Assembly (NCBI GenBank): GCA_900473205.1
Contig: UCLB01000001.1
Location: 268,392-332,391 of the forward strand
DNA: 64,000 nucleotides
Direction of reading: 5' to 3'
From: Hyphomicrobiales bacterium
GTDB taxonomy: Bacteria > Pseudomonadota > Alphaproteobacteria > Rhizobiales > Rhizobiaceae
The translations under genes were made by a program, and so were the position numbers. Shown here in pieces: positions 1-8,990 of this stretch (position 1 is its first letter; the number at the start of each line of letters is the position of its first letter). The notes beneath the pieces are model-generated. The model worked only from the letters and a program-made list of their open reading frames with translations, was not told the origin of the DNA and did no database searches.

Positions 1-1
1 A

Positions 2-1087
2 GCGGACGTTGCTGCGGCGACTGGTTTGAGCCCGGCGGCGGTGACGTTCGTGGTCAGTGATCTGATTTCAGAAGGTTACCTCATCGAAGGCAAGACGATA
101 CCCGGCGGTGGAGGGCGTCGGCCCATTCCGCTCGAGATCAATTATGCCGGACACCTCGCCATCGGCATCAAGATGAATGTCGGCAGTCTGGAATGCGTGC
201 TGACCGATCTTTCCACCGCAACACTCTCGTCCCTGACAATCGAGTTCAAAGACCCATCTCCGCAATCGGTTCTCGACGCGGCTGAAAAAGCCGTGACACG
301 ATTGCAGCGCCTAGCGCCGGAAGGGGCAGGTCTGCTGACCGGTGTCGGATTTTCCATGCCGGGCACAATCGATGCGGAGAGGGGCATCTGCATCAAGAGC
401 CACCGCTTTTTCTGGGAAAATGTGCCGTTTGCCAGCATGTTGCAGGAACGGGTCAACGTTCCCGTCTGGATGGAGGATGACACGCTGGCCTTTGCGCTGG
501 CACAACATCTTTTCGGTCTTGGGCGGCAACACAAGGTCTTCACGGCGGTGGCCATCGGTGTGGGCATCGGTTGTGCGACAGTGGTGGATGGCAAGGTGCA
601 GCGCGGCGCGCATGGTCATGCGGGCAAGATCGGGCATTCGATGCATCACCCGGACGGACCCCTATGCGAATGCGGTCGGCATGGCTGTCTACAGGCCTTT
701 TATTCCGAGCCTGCCATCCTTGAGCGCTGGCGTCAGGCCAGAGGCAACGACGGTAACGTCGACCGTTACGCGATGAAGGAAGCCGCGCTACAGGGTGATC
801 CTGTTGCCAGAGACATTTTGCAGGAAGCAGGTGCGGCTATCGGCCTGCATCTGGCGCGCATGGTCGATATTGTCGATCCCGAAATCATTATTGTCGGCGG
901 AGAAGCAGTGAGTTTCGGCGACTTGCTATTCGACCCGATGCGAAAGGCGCTTGAGCTCAATTGCTTCACGCCGCCACCTGCACTGGTGCCGGATGAGAGA
1001 GACAATTTCTGGAGCAGCGGTGCGGCGGCCTTGGCAACGCAGGGACTGTTCAATTTCGAGATGACGACGCCCGCCTTTCCCGCATAA
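2..1087 (+). CDS. ROK-family transcriptional regulator (5' end outside window)
   Basis: Repressor-type ROK protein: an N-terminal winged helix-turn-helix followed by a sugar-kinase-like fold that usually binds a sugar or sugar phosphate. The frame is open to the left edge, and the residues before the first possible start (TTG at 26), ADVAAATG, read as the second half of the HTH, so the gene begins outside the window. The ROK zinc motif is visible as CECGRHGCLQ (roughly residues 213-222), with Gln where Glu is usual. The GVGIG phosphate-loop region and a VDPEIIIVGG strand near the C-terminus are also typical. It ends at a strong hairpin and faces the convergent GH42/ABC operon, so it may regulate a neighbouring sugar system, but its position does not prove that. 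The ligand is unknown. Confidence 0.9.
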   Translation, partial: ADVAAATGLSPAAVTFVVSDLISEGYLIEGKTIPGGGGRRPIPLEINYAGHLAIGIKMNVGSLECVLTDLSTATLSSLTIEFKDPSPQSVLDAAEKAVTRLQRLAPEGAGLLTGVGFSMPGTIDAERGICIKSHRFFWENVPFASMLQERVNVPVWMEDDTLAFALAQHLFGLGRQHKVFTAVAIGVGIGCATVVDGKVQRGAHGHAGKIGHSMHHPDGPLCECGRHGCLQAFYSEPAILERWRQARGNDGNVDRYAMKEAALQGDPVARDILQEAGAAIGLHLARMVDIVDPEIIIVGGEAVSFGDLLFDPMRKALELNCFTPPPALVPDERDNFWSSGAAALATQGLFNFEMTTPAFPA

Positions 1088-1090
1088 CAA

Positions 1091-1123
1091 AGCGGCGAAG
1101 GTGTTTGTGACACCTTCGCCGCT
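1091..1123. terminator. Bidirectional hairpin between convergent ROK and GH42 genes
   Basis: A perfect 14-bp stem (agcggcgaaggtgt, positions 1091-1104, pairing with 1110-1123) surrounds a 5-base loop. It lies 4 bases after the ROK stop and about 50 bases after the stop of the convergent beta-galactosidase gene. There is no long T tract, but the position and perfect symmetry fit a terminator serving both strands. Confidence 0.75.
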
Positions 1124-1171
1124 CATTTCGGGGGATTTACACCCCCTCTGGGAGAACTTTATGGGCTTTGG

Positions 1172-3310
1172 TCAGCCAAGCTCGATGACGAGGCAGCCAT
1201 AGCCTTCGAGCGTATACTCATCGGAAACATCCATTCCCGTCAGCAAGTCCTTGCCGGGTGAGAGATTTTTCAGTTTTTGTTCGGTCTCAACTGTGTTGAG
1301 AACAAACAGCAGCTTGCGATCCTTTGCCGTGCGCATCACCACTTCCACGCCTTCCGGCAAATCCGCAATCAACGGTTCGATACCTGCTTTTGCCAGCACG
1401 ACCTCATCCAGCACATCCACCAGTTCATCGGTGAGGTAGGTCGCGAGGTAGATGACCTGACCCTTGCCGACCTTGCGCAGCGTGGCTGCCGCGCGTCCCT
1501 TGGCAAAGCGGTTGGACCAGGTGGCGATTGTTTCGACATCGCTGTCGAATTCCAGCAATTCGTAGAGATGCTCCGCCTCGATGGTGCGCCCACCGATGTC
1601 GATCGTGTATTTGCGGAAGGCCGAGGAGGAAGGGAGAATGTGTGGTGGCACGTAATGACCGTCCTCCACGCCCTTCTTCTGGAAAAGGCCGTCGCCATCC
1701 TTCGCCGTGATGCGACCGAATTCTTCGACGCGGACGCCGCACAGCTTGGCAAGCGCGCCGCCCGGGGCAAGCTCGCGGATGATGTGGTTGTTGATGTCGC
1801 GTGTGCCGGTCATGGCACCGACGATCAGCGTGCCGCCTGCCTCGACAAAAGCCTGGACATTCGCGGTCCATTCCTGATTCCACATGACCCAATGGGGAAT
1901 GTAGAGCGCCTTCAGACGGGACAGGTCGTCTTCAGGATGAATGAAGCCGCAGGAAATGCCGCGTTCATAGCAATGGCGGTGCAGAAGCGTGGCGTCGTCC
2001 TGCGGGGATGGCAGGCCGATAGGGTAGGTCTTGTGCGCTTCTTCATTGTCGAAATCAGCACCGGCGATACCAAGATCCATATGCACGGAGGTGCCGAGCA
2101 GCTTGTCCTTGATCCTAGCTATATCGCGAGCAAACTGCTTTGCCTCCTCGAAACGGCGGCGCCCGACGTCGTCGTGGTCGATCAGGCCCATCCAGTAGAT
2201 TTCCGCTCCGAAATGCGCAGGACGCCAGCGGAAGAACATGAGGCCATCGGCCCCACGCGAAACGGATGACAGCGCCATGCGACGCATTTCGCCCGGTTCC
2301 GGTGTCATGGTGGTGAAGGCTGGCTGGCTGCCCAAGCCAGAAGCCTGTTCCGGCACGATGAAATTGCCGGTGTAGCTGCGGCAGAGATCGAGCTTCAGTG
2401 CCTGCGTGGCACCGTGGCCGCCGTTGCGGCGGAACTCGTCATAGAGCATCGGGTAGATATCGAAGCCGATGAAATCGAGGTCCTGTCCGAATTCACCACG
2501 AAAATCGATATCGGTCAGATTGCCGAGATTGTGGAAGATGAACCAGTCCGGGTTCGTCGCACGCAGGATTTCCACCTGATCGCGCTGGAACGCGGCAGTA
2601 GCCGTGGCCAGAAAGCGATGGTAATCCTGCACATGGCCGGGGCTGAGATAGGACGGGGCCATCGGGTAAGGCAGCACCACTTGATCGAAATTATCGTAGG
2701 ACGTCGCCCAGAAATTGCCGCCCCATGCAAAATTCAGCGCATCGATGCTGTCATACTTGTGGCGTAGGAAGTTGCGGAACGCCAGCGTTGCGGAATCGGA
2801 GAAGGATTCCGACTCGGTTGTATTAAGCTCATTGTCCGTCTGCCAGCCGATGACGTAAGGATTGTCCTTGTAATGCTCGGCCATCGCCTTGGTAATGCGG
2901 CGGCTGTGGTGGCGCAGCACCGGGCTTGTGGTATCGCCATGCTGGCGTGAGCCGTGGCTCGCCCGGCGTCCCTTGCGGTCGACACGCAGGATTTCGGGGT
3001 AATTCATGCTCATCCAGCGCGGTGGTGTCGCTGTGGGCGTGCAGAGGATGGTGTTGATGCCGGTTTTGCCGAGGCCTTCGATGGCACGGTCGAACAGATC
3101 GAAATCGAACTTGCCTTCATAAGGCTCCCAGATGTGCCAGGCGAACTCGCCCATGCGCACGGCATTGAAGCCCGCTTCCTTCATCCGGTCGGCATCGCGC
3201 TGCCAGTAGCTTTCGTCCACATGTTCGGGATAATGCGGCACACCAAGCAAAAAATCGTCAAGGTTAAGGGTGCGCCAGGCCGATAGCGGCGCAGGTTTCG
3301 TCCGTTTCAT
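1172..3310 (-). CDS. Beta-galactosidase, glycoside hydrolase family 42
   Basis: Cytoplasmic exo-acting beta-galactosidase (GH42, retaining mechanism), 712 residues, a usual length for the family. The TIM-barrel domain starts directly with VPHYPEHVDESYW, and no signal peptide is seen. The acid/base is the Glu of GWQTDNEL (about residue 161) and the nucleophile is the Glu of FIVPEQASG (about residue 321). A trimerisation domain and a small C-terminal beta domain follow. It is the last gene of a leftward operon behind an ABC sugar transporter (substrate-binding protein, two permeases, ATPase), with 16 bases separating it from the ATPase gene. The transporter therefore probably imports a beta-galactoside or galacto-oligosaccharide that this enzyme cleaves. 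The exact substrate (plant galactan fragments, lactose, other) is not readable. Confidence 0.93.
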   Translation of the reverse strand: MKRTKPAPLSAWRTLNLDDFLLGVPHYPEHVDESYWQRDADRMKEAGFNAVRMGEFAWHIWEPYEGKFDFDLFDRAIEGLGKTGINTILCTPTATPPRWMSMNYPEILRVDRKGRRASHGSRQHGDTTSPVLRHHSRRITKAMAEHYKDNPYVIGWQTDNELNTTESESFSDSATLAFRNFLRHKYDSIDALNFAWGGNFWATSYDNFDQVVLPYPMAPSYLSPGHVQDYHRFLATATAAFQRDQVEILRATNPDWFIFHNLGNLTDIDFRGEFGQDLDFIGFDIYPMLYDEFRRNGGHGATQALKLDLCRSYTGNFIVPEQASGLGSQPAFTTMTPEPGEMRRMALSSVSRGADGLMFFRWRPAHFGAEIYWMGLIDHDDVGRRRFEEAKQFARDIARIKDKLLGTSVHMDLGIAGADFDNEEAHKTYPIGLPSPQDDATLLHRHCYERGISCGFIHPEDDLSRLKALYIPHWVMWNQEWTANVQAFVEAGGTLIVGAMTGTRDINNHIIRELAPGGALAKLCGVRVEEFGRITAKDGDGLFQKKGVEDGHYVPPHILPSSSAFRKYTIDIGGRTIEAEHLYELLEFDSDVETIATWSNRFAKGRAAATLRKVGKGQVIYLATYLTDELVDVLDEVVLAKAGIEPLIADLPEGVEVVMRTAKDRKLLFVLNTVETEQKLKNLSPGKDLLTGMDVSDEYTLEGYGCLVIELG

Positions 3311-3326
3311 CGTGGAAACTCCAGTT

Positions 3327-4469
3327 TTACTTTTGGGTCACAGGCTTGGGAGGTGTGAGCGTTTTGCCATCGGGGCCGAAGAGGTAGCAGTCATCAAGGC
3401 CGAAACCGACCCTGATGGATGAGCCGACATCGAAGGGTACGACCTTTCCAAGCTGGATCGTGACATTGTGCGTGCCCGTGTCGGAGCCGACAGCCATCAG
3501 CGGTGAGGCATCGGCATGCACGATGGTTTCCCGGCCCAGATGCTCCACAAGTCGCACCTTCGCGCCGAATGTAATGAGCGAAGGATCCGCATCCTGCGTT
3601 TGCAGCCGCTCTGGCCGCACGCCCAGCGTTACCGTGTCACCCGTCTTCAACGATCCGTCGCCGTTCAGAGGGACGCGCAGTTCTTCGAGGCCGGCAAAGG
3701 AGACGACTGCGACGCCTTGCTCGGCTCTGATAACCTTGCCTTCGAAAAAGTTCATGCGGGGTGCACCAAGGAATCCCGCAACGAAATGGTTCTTCGGGTT
3801 GGCGTAAAGCTCCAGCGGAGAACCGACCTGTTCGATCTCGCCCTTGTTGAGAACGACGATGCGGCTGGCCATGGTCATGGCTTCCACCTGATCGTGGGTC
3901 ACATAGATCATCGTCGAGCCGAGTTCGGTGTGAAGGGTCGATAGTTCGACGCGCATCTGGGTGCGCAGGGCGGCGTCGAGGTTCGACAGCGGTTCATCGA
4001 ACAGGAAAACTTCCGGCGAACGGGTGATTGCCCGGCCGATGGCCACGCGTTGGCGCTGGCCGCCGGAGAGTTGCTTTGGCAATTTGTCCAACTGCTCGGT
4101 GATGCGCAAAATACCGGCGGCGCGTTTGACTGCCGCGTCGATTTCCGCTTTCGGGCGCTTTGCCATGCGCAGGCCAAAGCCCATGTTTTCGGCAACGGTC
4201 ATATGCGGATAAAGCGCGTAGGACTGGAACACCATGGCGATACCGCGGTCGCCCGGCTCTTCCTTGGTTACATCCCGGCCATTGATCATCAGTTTGCCGG
4301 AAGAGATCGTCTCCAGACCGGCAATAGTCTTCAGCAGCGTGGACTTGCCGCAGCCGGAGGGACCGACCATGACGATGAACTCGCCTTTTTCGATGGTCAG
4401 GTTGATGTTCTTCAAGGCGTGGAAGCTGGTGTAATGCTTCTGGACGTTGAGGATTTCGACGCTGCTCAT
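3327..4469 (-). CDS. ABC transporter ATP-binding protein (CUT1, UgpC/MsmX type)
   Basis: ATPase subunit of a carbohydrate importer, 380 residues. Walker A GPSGCGKST lies near residue 36, followed by a Q-loop FQSYALYPHM, the signature LSGGQRQRVA, Walker B VFLFDEPLSNLD and the switch His of YVTHDQVEAM. A C-terminal TOBE-type region with LGVRPERL is typical of the CUT1 family, whose ATPases often serve several permeases. I chose the ATG at 4469 because MSSVEILNVQKHY begins the conserved domain; the open frame extends 61 codons further upstream but that stretch is unlike the family and overlaps the permease gene. It sits between the permease gene and the GH42 gene in a single leftward operon. Confidence 0.92.
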   Translation of the reverse strand: MSSVEILNVQKHYTSFHALKNINLTIEKGEFIVMVGPSGCGKSTLLKTIAGLETISSGKLMINGRDVTKEEPGDRGIAMVFQSYALYPHMTVAENMGFGLRMAKRPKAEIDAAVKRAAGILRITEQLDKLPKQLSGGQRQRVAIGRAITRSPEVFLFDEPLSNLDAALRTQMRVELSTLHTELGSTMIYVTHDQVEAMTMASRIVVLNKGEIEQVGSPLELYANPKNHFVAGFLGAPRMNFFEGKVIRAEQGVAVVSFAGLEELRVPLNGDGSLKTGDTVTLGVRPERLQTQDADPSLITFGAKVRLVEHLGRETIVHADASPLMAVGSDTGTHNVTIQLGKVVPFDVGSSIRVGFGLDDCYLFGPDGKTLTPPKPVTQK

Positions 4470-4525
4470 GTCAGTCGTATCCTTGCTGCTCGGTGAGAGT
4501 GGGTTGATGCGGCGTGCGGAGGCGG

Positions 4526-5377
4526 TCATCCTTTTACGGCTCCCATGGTCAGGCCGGAAACGAAGTGCTTTTGCATCAGGAAAAACATCACGACAGGCGG
4601 CACTGCGACGAAGATCGTCGCGGCTGACACGATGTTCCAGGCAGAGACCCATTCACCCTTGAGGTTGGAAAGGCCTGCGGTGACGGGCTTGATGGCGTCG
4701 CTTTGCGTCAGCACGAGCGCCCAGAAATAATCGTTCCAGATGAAGGTAAAGACGAGGATGGCAAGTGCCGCCAGTGCAGGCCGCACCAGGGGTACGACGA
4801 TATGGATCAGCGTTTGCCAAGGGGATGCACCCTCGGCGCGGGCTGCCTGAAACAGCTCATCTGGAAGGGCGGCGATGAAGTTGCGCATGAAGAGAGTGGC
4901 AAAGCCGGTCTGGAAGGCGATGTGGAATATCATCAGTGCCCAGTAGGTGTCATAGAGCCCGGCCCATACCATCAGATCACGGATCGGGATCATCATCACC
5001 TGCTGCGGCAGAAAGTTGCCGCCGACGAACAGCGTAAACAGTACCATCGAGCCGCGAAAGCGGTAGCGCGAGAGCACATAGCCTGTCAGCGTCGAGAGGA
5101 TCAGCACCATGATCACCGAGGGAATGGTGATGATCATGCTGTTGGCGAAATAGCGCAGCATCTTCGTTTGCTGGAACACGGCAACGTAATTGTCGGTTAG
5201 GCTGAACTTGGTCGGCCAGCCCCAGTAATTGCCTGCCATGACATCATCGAACGACCGGAAAGATGTCATGACGACCGCGAACAATGGCAGAAGCCAGAGC
5301 GCGAGGATCACGCAGACCATGGTCATATAGGCGATGCGGGCAGCGGGTTTGTTCTCGGGAATAGGACGTGGATACAT
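4526..5377 (-). CDS. Carbohydrate ABC transporter permease (CUT1, MalG type)
   Basis: Second inner-membrane permease of the importer, 283 residues with about six membrane helices. The ATPase-contact EAA loop reads QAARAEGASPWQTLIHIVVP, and the C-terminus FVSGLTMGAVKG is characteristic of MalG-type subunits. I placed the start at the ATG at 5377, four bases after the stop of the preceding permease; upstream extension would overlap that gene and encodes no membrane protein sequence. It pairs with the MalF-type subunit encoded just upstream. Confidence 0.92.
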   Translation of the reverse strand: MYPRPIPENKPAARIAYMTMVCVILALWLLPLFAVVMTSFRSFDDVMAGNYWGWPTKFSLTDNYVAVFQQTKMLRYFANSMIITIPSVIMVLILSTLTGYVLSRYRFRGSMVLFTLFVGGNFLPQQVMMIPIRDLMVWAGLYDTYWALMIFHIAFQTGFATLFMRNFIAALPDELFQAARAEGASPWQTLIHIVVPLVRPALAALAILVFTFIWNDYFWALVLTQSDAIKPVTAGLSNLKGEWVSAWNIVSAATIFVAVPPVVMFFLMQKHFVSGLTMGAVKG

Positions 5378-5381
5378 CAGA

Positions 5382-6263
5382 TCACGCTCCCTTCTCGGCC
5401 TTGACGAGGCCGCGCAGATACCATGCGATGAATATGGACATGATGAGGAAAAGGACGGTCGCAATCGCCGCGCCATAACCGAAGCGGTAGGAGAATATCG
5501 ACTGCTCATACATCTGGTAAGCCAGCACGGTGGATGAACCGAATGGGCCACCCGCAGTCATGACGGAAATGGCGTCGAAGGAGCGCAGCGCGCCGACAAC
5601 TGTAATGGCGACCGCGATGAATGCGACCTGCGTCAGCTGCGGCAAAACGATATGCCGCAACATCGGCCAGCCGCGTGCGCCATCCACACGGCCAGCGCCG
5701 ATCATTTCCTCATCGAGATTGTTAAGGCCAGCCAGGAACAGCACCATGCAGAAGGCCACCTGCGGCCAGAGTGCCGCGATGACGACGGCGAAGGTCACGA
5801 GGTTTTCGTCGGACAGAAGCGCCGGTGCCGTGGCTCCAAAGGCCTGATAGATGATGGCCAAAAGGCCGAAGGTCGGATCGTAGAACCAGCCGAAAATGAC
5901 ACCGACCGTAACCGCTGCCAGCACCAGTGGCATGAAGAACAGCGATTTGACGATGCGCATGCCGGCGATCTTCTGGTTCACCAGAAGCGCAATCGCCAGA
6001 CCCATGGGCGGCGCCAGCAGGAACATGACCAGCCAGATGGCGTTGTTTTTCAACGAGACATAAAACTGCGGATCATCGATCAGCTCGGCATAATTCGCCA
6101 GGCCGACCCAGGTCTTGGCCCCCATGCCGTCCCATTCATGAAAGGAAATCCAGAACGTCTCAATCGATGATACGATGATGACGACCAGAAAAAGGATAAG
6201 ACCCGGCGCAAGAAGAAGCGCAGGCGTCAGCCAGTTGCGATGGCGGCGCCACCAGATAGACAT
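5382..6263 (-). CDS. Carbohydrate ABC transporter permease (CUT1, MalF type)
   Basis: First inner-membrane permease of the importer, 293 residues and about six helices. The N-terminus MSIWWRRHRNWLTPALLLAPG is a normal cytoplasmic start followed by the first helix. The EAA-type loop GAGRVDGARGWPMLRHIVLP contacts the ATPase, and the conserved AGGPFGSSTVLAYQMYEQ segment precedes the final helices. It lies between the solute-binding protein gene and the second permease gene, and is nearly contiguous with the latter. Confidence 0.92.
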   Translation of the reverse strand: MSIWWRRHRNWLTPALLLAPGLILFLVVIIVSSIETFWISFHEWDGMGAKTWVGLANYAELIDDPQFYVSLKNNAIWLVMFLLAPPMGLAIALLVNQKIAGMRIVKSLFFMPLVLAAVTVGVIFGWFYDPTFGLLAIIYQAFGATAPALLSDENLVTFAVVIAALWPQVAFCMVLFLAGLNNLDEEMIGAGRVDGARGWPMLRHIVLPQLTQVAFIAVAITVVGALRSFDAISVMTAGGPFGSSTVLAYQMYEQSIFSYRFGYGAAIATVLFLIMSIFIAWYLRGLVKAEKGA

Positions 6264-6325
6264 GAGACCATCCTGTCGATGAGGAGGGGGGCGGCAACGC
6301 CTCCCGTTTTGTGTTCAGGCAGAGC

Positions 6326-7588
6326 TTAGCCGTGGATGCGCTGGCGCGTCCGCTCGATCTGAGTGAGGATTTGCTCACGGCGATCCGGCTTGACCATGAA
6401 TTCCTGGAAGCCCTTGAGTCCTGCCAGTGCAAGGTCCGGGTCGCTGTCGCGGTCGTAATATTGCGCTGTGCCTTTGACCTTCTTCATTTCCTCGACCGCC
6501 ATTTTCAGGATCGGATCGTCGCTGATTGCGCAGTCACTGCGAGCAGGCACGTTGCCTTCCGGGGATAGATAGGCGCTGAGATTTTCCGGCTTGTAGAAGA
6601 ATGCGAGGAATTCGCGCGCCAGTTCCTTGTTCTTGGAGCCGGATGGCATGTGGATCGAATCCACCGAGAAATCCTCGAATTGCTCGACGCCTGCCTTGAT
6701 GGTGGGGAAGGGCGCAAAGCGCACATGCTGGAGGTCTTCCGGCGGGAAGGCATATTTGATGAAGTTGCCGAGATCCATCATCGCGGCTTTCTTCTGGACC
6801 AGCGATGCTGCTGCCGGGTCCCAGGCGAAGGAGGTGCCGTTCGGCGTGAAGAAATCGGCCTTGATCAGTTGTTCCCATTTGTCGAACACTTCGGCGAGTG
6901 ATGGATCGGTGTATTTCACCTTGCCTGCCATCAGGTCCATGTGGTGCTGAAGACCGTTGATGCGCAGGTTCATATGGTCGAACCATCCGCCGCAAGGCCA
7001 CTGGTCCTTGGTGCCCATGCTCATCGGAATGATACCGGCCTTCTTGGACTGTTCAGCCAGCGTGAAGAAGTCTTCGAATGTCTTGGGAACGCTCAGACCG
7101 AACTGGTCGAACGTGTCTTGACGATAGTAGAGACCCCAGAGAATGCCACCGGTTGGCAGGCCATATTGCTTGCCATCTATGGTAACCGAGCCGAGCGTCG
7201 CGCCGAGAACATTGGCATATTTTTCGCGCTGAACCAGATCGGAGATGTCCTCGAACAGGCCCTTTTCCACGAAGCTGCGCATGCGGCTGCCGGAGAACCA
7301 GAAGCAGACATCCGGCGGGCTGGCCACGAGATAATTGCGAATTGCGGTCTTATGCGCCTCGTGATCCATATTGTTGACGGTCACGGTGACGCCATTAGCA
7401 TCACCAAACGCCTTGGCAATGCTCTCCAACGCCTTGCGCTGATCCGCATTGCCACGGTTTGAAATGATGGTTAGTTGTTTGCTCTGCGCAATGGCCGGTG
7501 CCGAGAGCGCGGCGGAAGCAATGGCTGCGCCCGTGCCCTGAAGAAAGCGACGACGAGACGTCGGCAGAAACTGCAGTATCGAATTCAT
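6326..7588 (-). CDS. Extracellular solute-binding protein (CUT1), Tat-type signal
   Basis: Periplasmic sugar-binding protein (family 1) that delivers substrate to the permease pair, 420 residues. The start at 7588 follows a good ribosome-binding site (AGGAGGAGA). The leader contains SRRRFLQGTG then a hydrophobic stretch and APAIAQ, which fits a twin-arginine signal, so the protein is probably exported folded. The mature part starts QLTIISNRGNADQRK and has the family's WPCGGWFDHMNLR and MPSGSKN segments. It is the first gene of the leftward GH42 operon, divergent from an AraC regulator gene that probably controls one or both directions. Confidence 0.92.
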   Translation of the reverse strand: MNSILQFLPTSRRRFLQGTGAAIASAALSAPAIAQSKQLTIISNRGNADQRKALESIAKAFGDANGVTVTVNNMDHEAHKTAIRNYLVASPPDVCFWFSGSRMRSFVEKGLFEDISDLVQREKYANVLGATLGSVTIDGKQYGLPTGGILWGLYYRQDTFDQFGLSVPKTFEDFFTLAEQSKKAGIIPMSMGTKDQWPCGGWFDHMNLRINGLQHHMDLMAGKVKYTDPSLAEVFDKWEQLIKADFFTPNGTSFAWDPAAASLVQKKAAMMDLGNFIKYAFPPEDLQHVRFAPFPTIKAGVEQFEDFSVDSIHMPSGSKNKELAREFLAFFYKPENLSAYLSPEGNVPARSDCAISDDPILKMAVEEMKKVKGTAQYYDRDSDPDLALAGLKGFQEFMVKPDRREQILTQIERTRQRIHG

Positions 7589-7998
7589 ATGTGATCTCCT
7601 CCTGCCAGGGTCTCCAAGACCTGACGCCAAGCCATAAAAATCAAAAAAGTACCCATCGGTCAATAATTAATTTAATAAATAAACAAACTCAGTACTCAAG
7701 ATCGGCTGCCGCTCGGGCGTTACGGACAAATAACTGGAGACGTTTTTAACTCTACCGCTGATGGCCTTTTAAAGCCGTAGCAATACCTGGTCGTCCGCAT
7801 TTGCCTGAACACATTCAACACTCCATCACCGTTACGTTATTGCGCAGTGCAGCGTCAAAAAAGTATCAGCTTAAACTCCGCGGTGATGTAGATGCCTTGG
7901 AAAATCAGTGCTTAATATCCTCCCGTTGACGGAATATGCAAAATCGGAGGTTTGCATTTTTGGTCACTCGTTTTTCGCGCTCGGTAGGAGGAGACGCT
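7589..7998. promoter_or_regulatory. Divergent control region between CUT1/GH42 operon and AraC regulator
   Basis: About 410 bases without a convincing gene. The part next to the solute-binding gene (about 7630-7690) is strongly AT-rich and suits a promoter for the leftward operon. The 11-base sequence tcaaaaaagta occurs twice in the same orientation (7641-7651 and 7855-7865) and could be a pair of regulator half-sites. I could not assign exact -35/-10 boxes. Confidence 0.45.
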
Positions 7999-8883
7999 GT
8001 GCAACCCGATCTGGAACTCGTCCATATCCGCAAAGGCGAATCCTTCGCTGCATGGACGCACGGCTATCCATTCCGCACCGTTCGCTGGCACTATCATCCT
8101 GAATACGAGATACATCTGGTCGTCGCGACCTCTGGCCGCTTCTATATCGGCGATCATATTGGCCGCTTCGAGCCGGGGCAGTTGATCGTTACCGGCCCCA
8201 ACCTGCCACAAAACTGGATTTCCGAGATTGAGCCGGATGAGATCGTGCCTGCGCGTTCGCTGGTCATCCAGTTCCCTCAGAAATTCGTCGAGGATAGCAT
8301 TGCTGGTATGGTGGAGATGGAGGCGATTTCTCCGCTTTTGGAGCGTAGTCGCCGCGGCTTGCTCTTCGACAAGGACACCAGTGATGCGGTGCGACCGCTG
8401 ATCGAGACGCTGATTGAGACACGCGGCCTTAAACGATTGGCCCTGTTCTGGGATATCCTCGATGTGCTGGCGACTGCGCCGGAGCCTGAGGTTCTGGCCA
8501 GCTTGAGTTACGAACTCGATCTGTCGAACGTCCATGAATGCGGTGTAAATCGCGCGATTGCCTATCTGCGCGAACATCTGACTGACGACATTGATGAGCG
8601 CGATCTGGCCAAGATGGTCGGCCACAGTCCAAGTTCGTTTTCACGGGCCTTCAAACGGCACACCGGCACGACATTGGTGCGCTACCGCAATCAACTCCGA
8701 GTCGATCTCGCCTGCCTGGCGCTGTTGACCCGGCCTGAAACGAAAATTGCCGAAATCTGCTACGAGATTGGCTTTTCGAATCTGTCTAACTTCAACCGGC
8801 ATTTCCAGAAATTGAAGGGAATGCCGCCCTCGCAATTCCGCGCCACTTTCAACGCCAACGGAGCCTTCAAAGCCGCGGGATAA
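7999..8883 (+). CDS. AraC-family transcriptional regulator
   Basis: Activator-type regulator, 294 residues from the GTG at 7999. That start is chosen because AGGAGGAG lies directly upstream; an in-frame start at 7936 would add 21 atypical residues. The N-terminal cupin ligand domain contains the HYHPEYEIHLV metal/sugar-pocket signature and FEPGQLIVTGPNLPQNW. The C-terminal pair of helix-turn-helix motifs reads DLAKMVGHSPSSFSRAFK and ending EICYEIGFSNLSNFNRHFQK, with the family's GMPPSQFR. It lies between two sugar-transport operons, divergent from one and leading the other, so it is the obvious candidate regulator of both. Confidence 0.92.
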   Translation: MQPDLELVHIRKGESFAAWTHGYPFRTVRWHYHPEYEIHLVVATSGRFYIGDHIGRFEPGQLIVTGPNLPQNWISEIEPDEIVPARSLVIQFPQKFVEDSIAGMVEMEAISPLLERSRRGLLFDKDTSDAVRPLIETLIETRGLKRLALFWDILDVLATAPEPEVLASLSYELDLSNVHECGVNRAIAYLREHLTDDIDERDLAKMVGHSPSSFSRAFKRHTGTTLVRYRNQLRVDLACLALLTRPETKIAEICYEIGFSNLSNFNRHFQKLKGMPPSQFRATFNANGAFKAAG

Positions 8884-8949
8884 ACGAAACACGTCCATAC
8901 CCCTTCGCGGGGAACAGCAATTCGGGAAGCGTGGTGCTTTCCGGAAACG

Positions 8950-8966
8950 GACAGGCTTTGCCTGTC
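8950..8966 (+). promoter_or_regulatory. Small hairpin in the leader of the CUT2 binding-protein gene
   Basis: A perfect 7-bp inverted repeat (gacaggc, loop ttt, gcctgtc) sits about 12 bases before the ribosome-binding site of the solute-binding gene. It could tune translation or mRNA stability, or it could be a weak terminator after the AraC gene. No T tract follows. Confidence 0.3.
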
Positions 8967-8990
8967 GTCGTCCAAAGGGAGGAAACCGGG

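Noticed and set aside
1277..2269. 330-codon rightward open frame inside the GH42 region
   Set aside because: Antisense to a clearly conserved beta-galactosidase; its translation has no domain and reflects high-GC codon structure.
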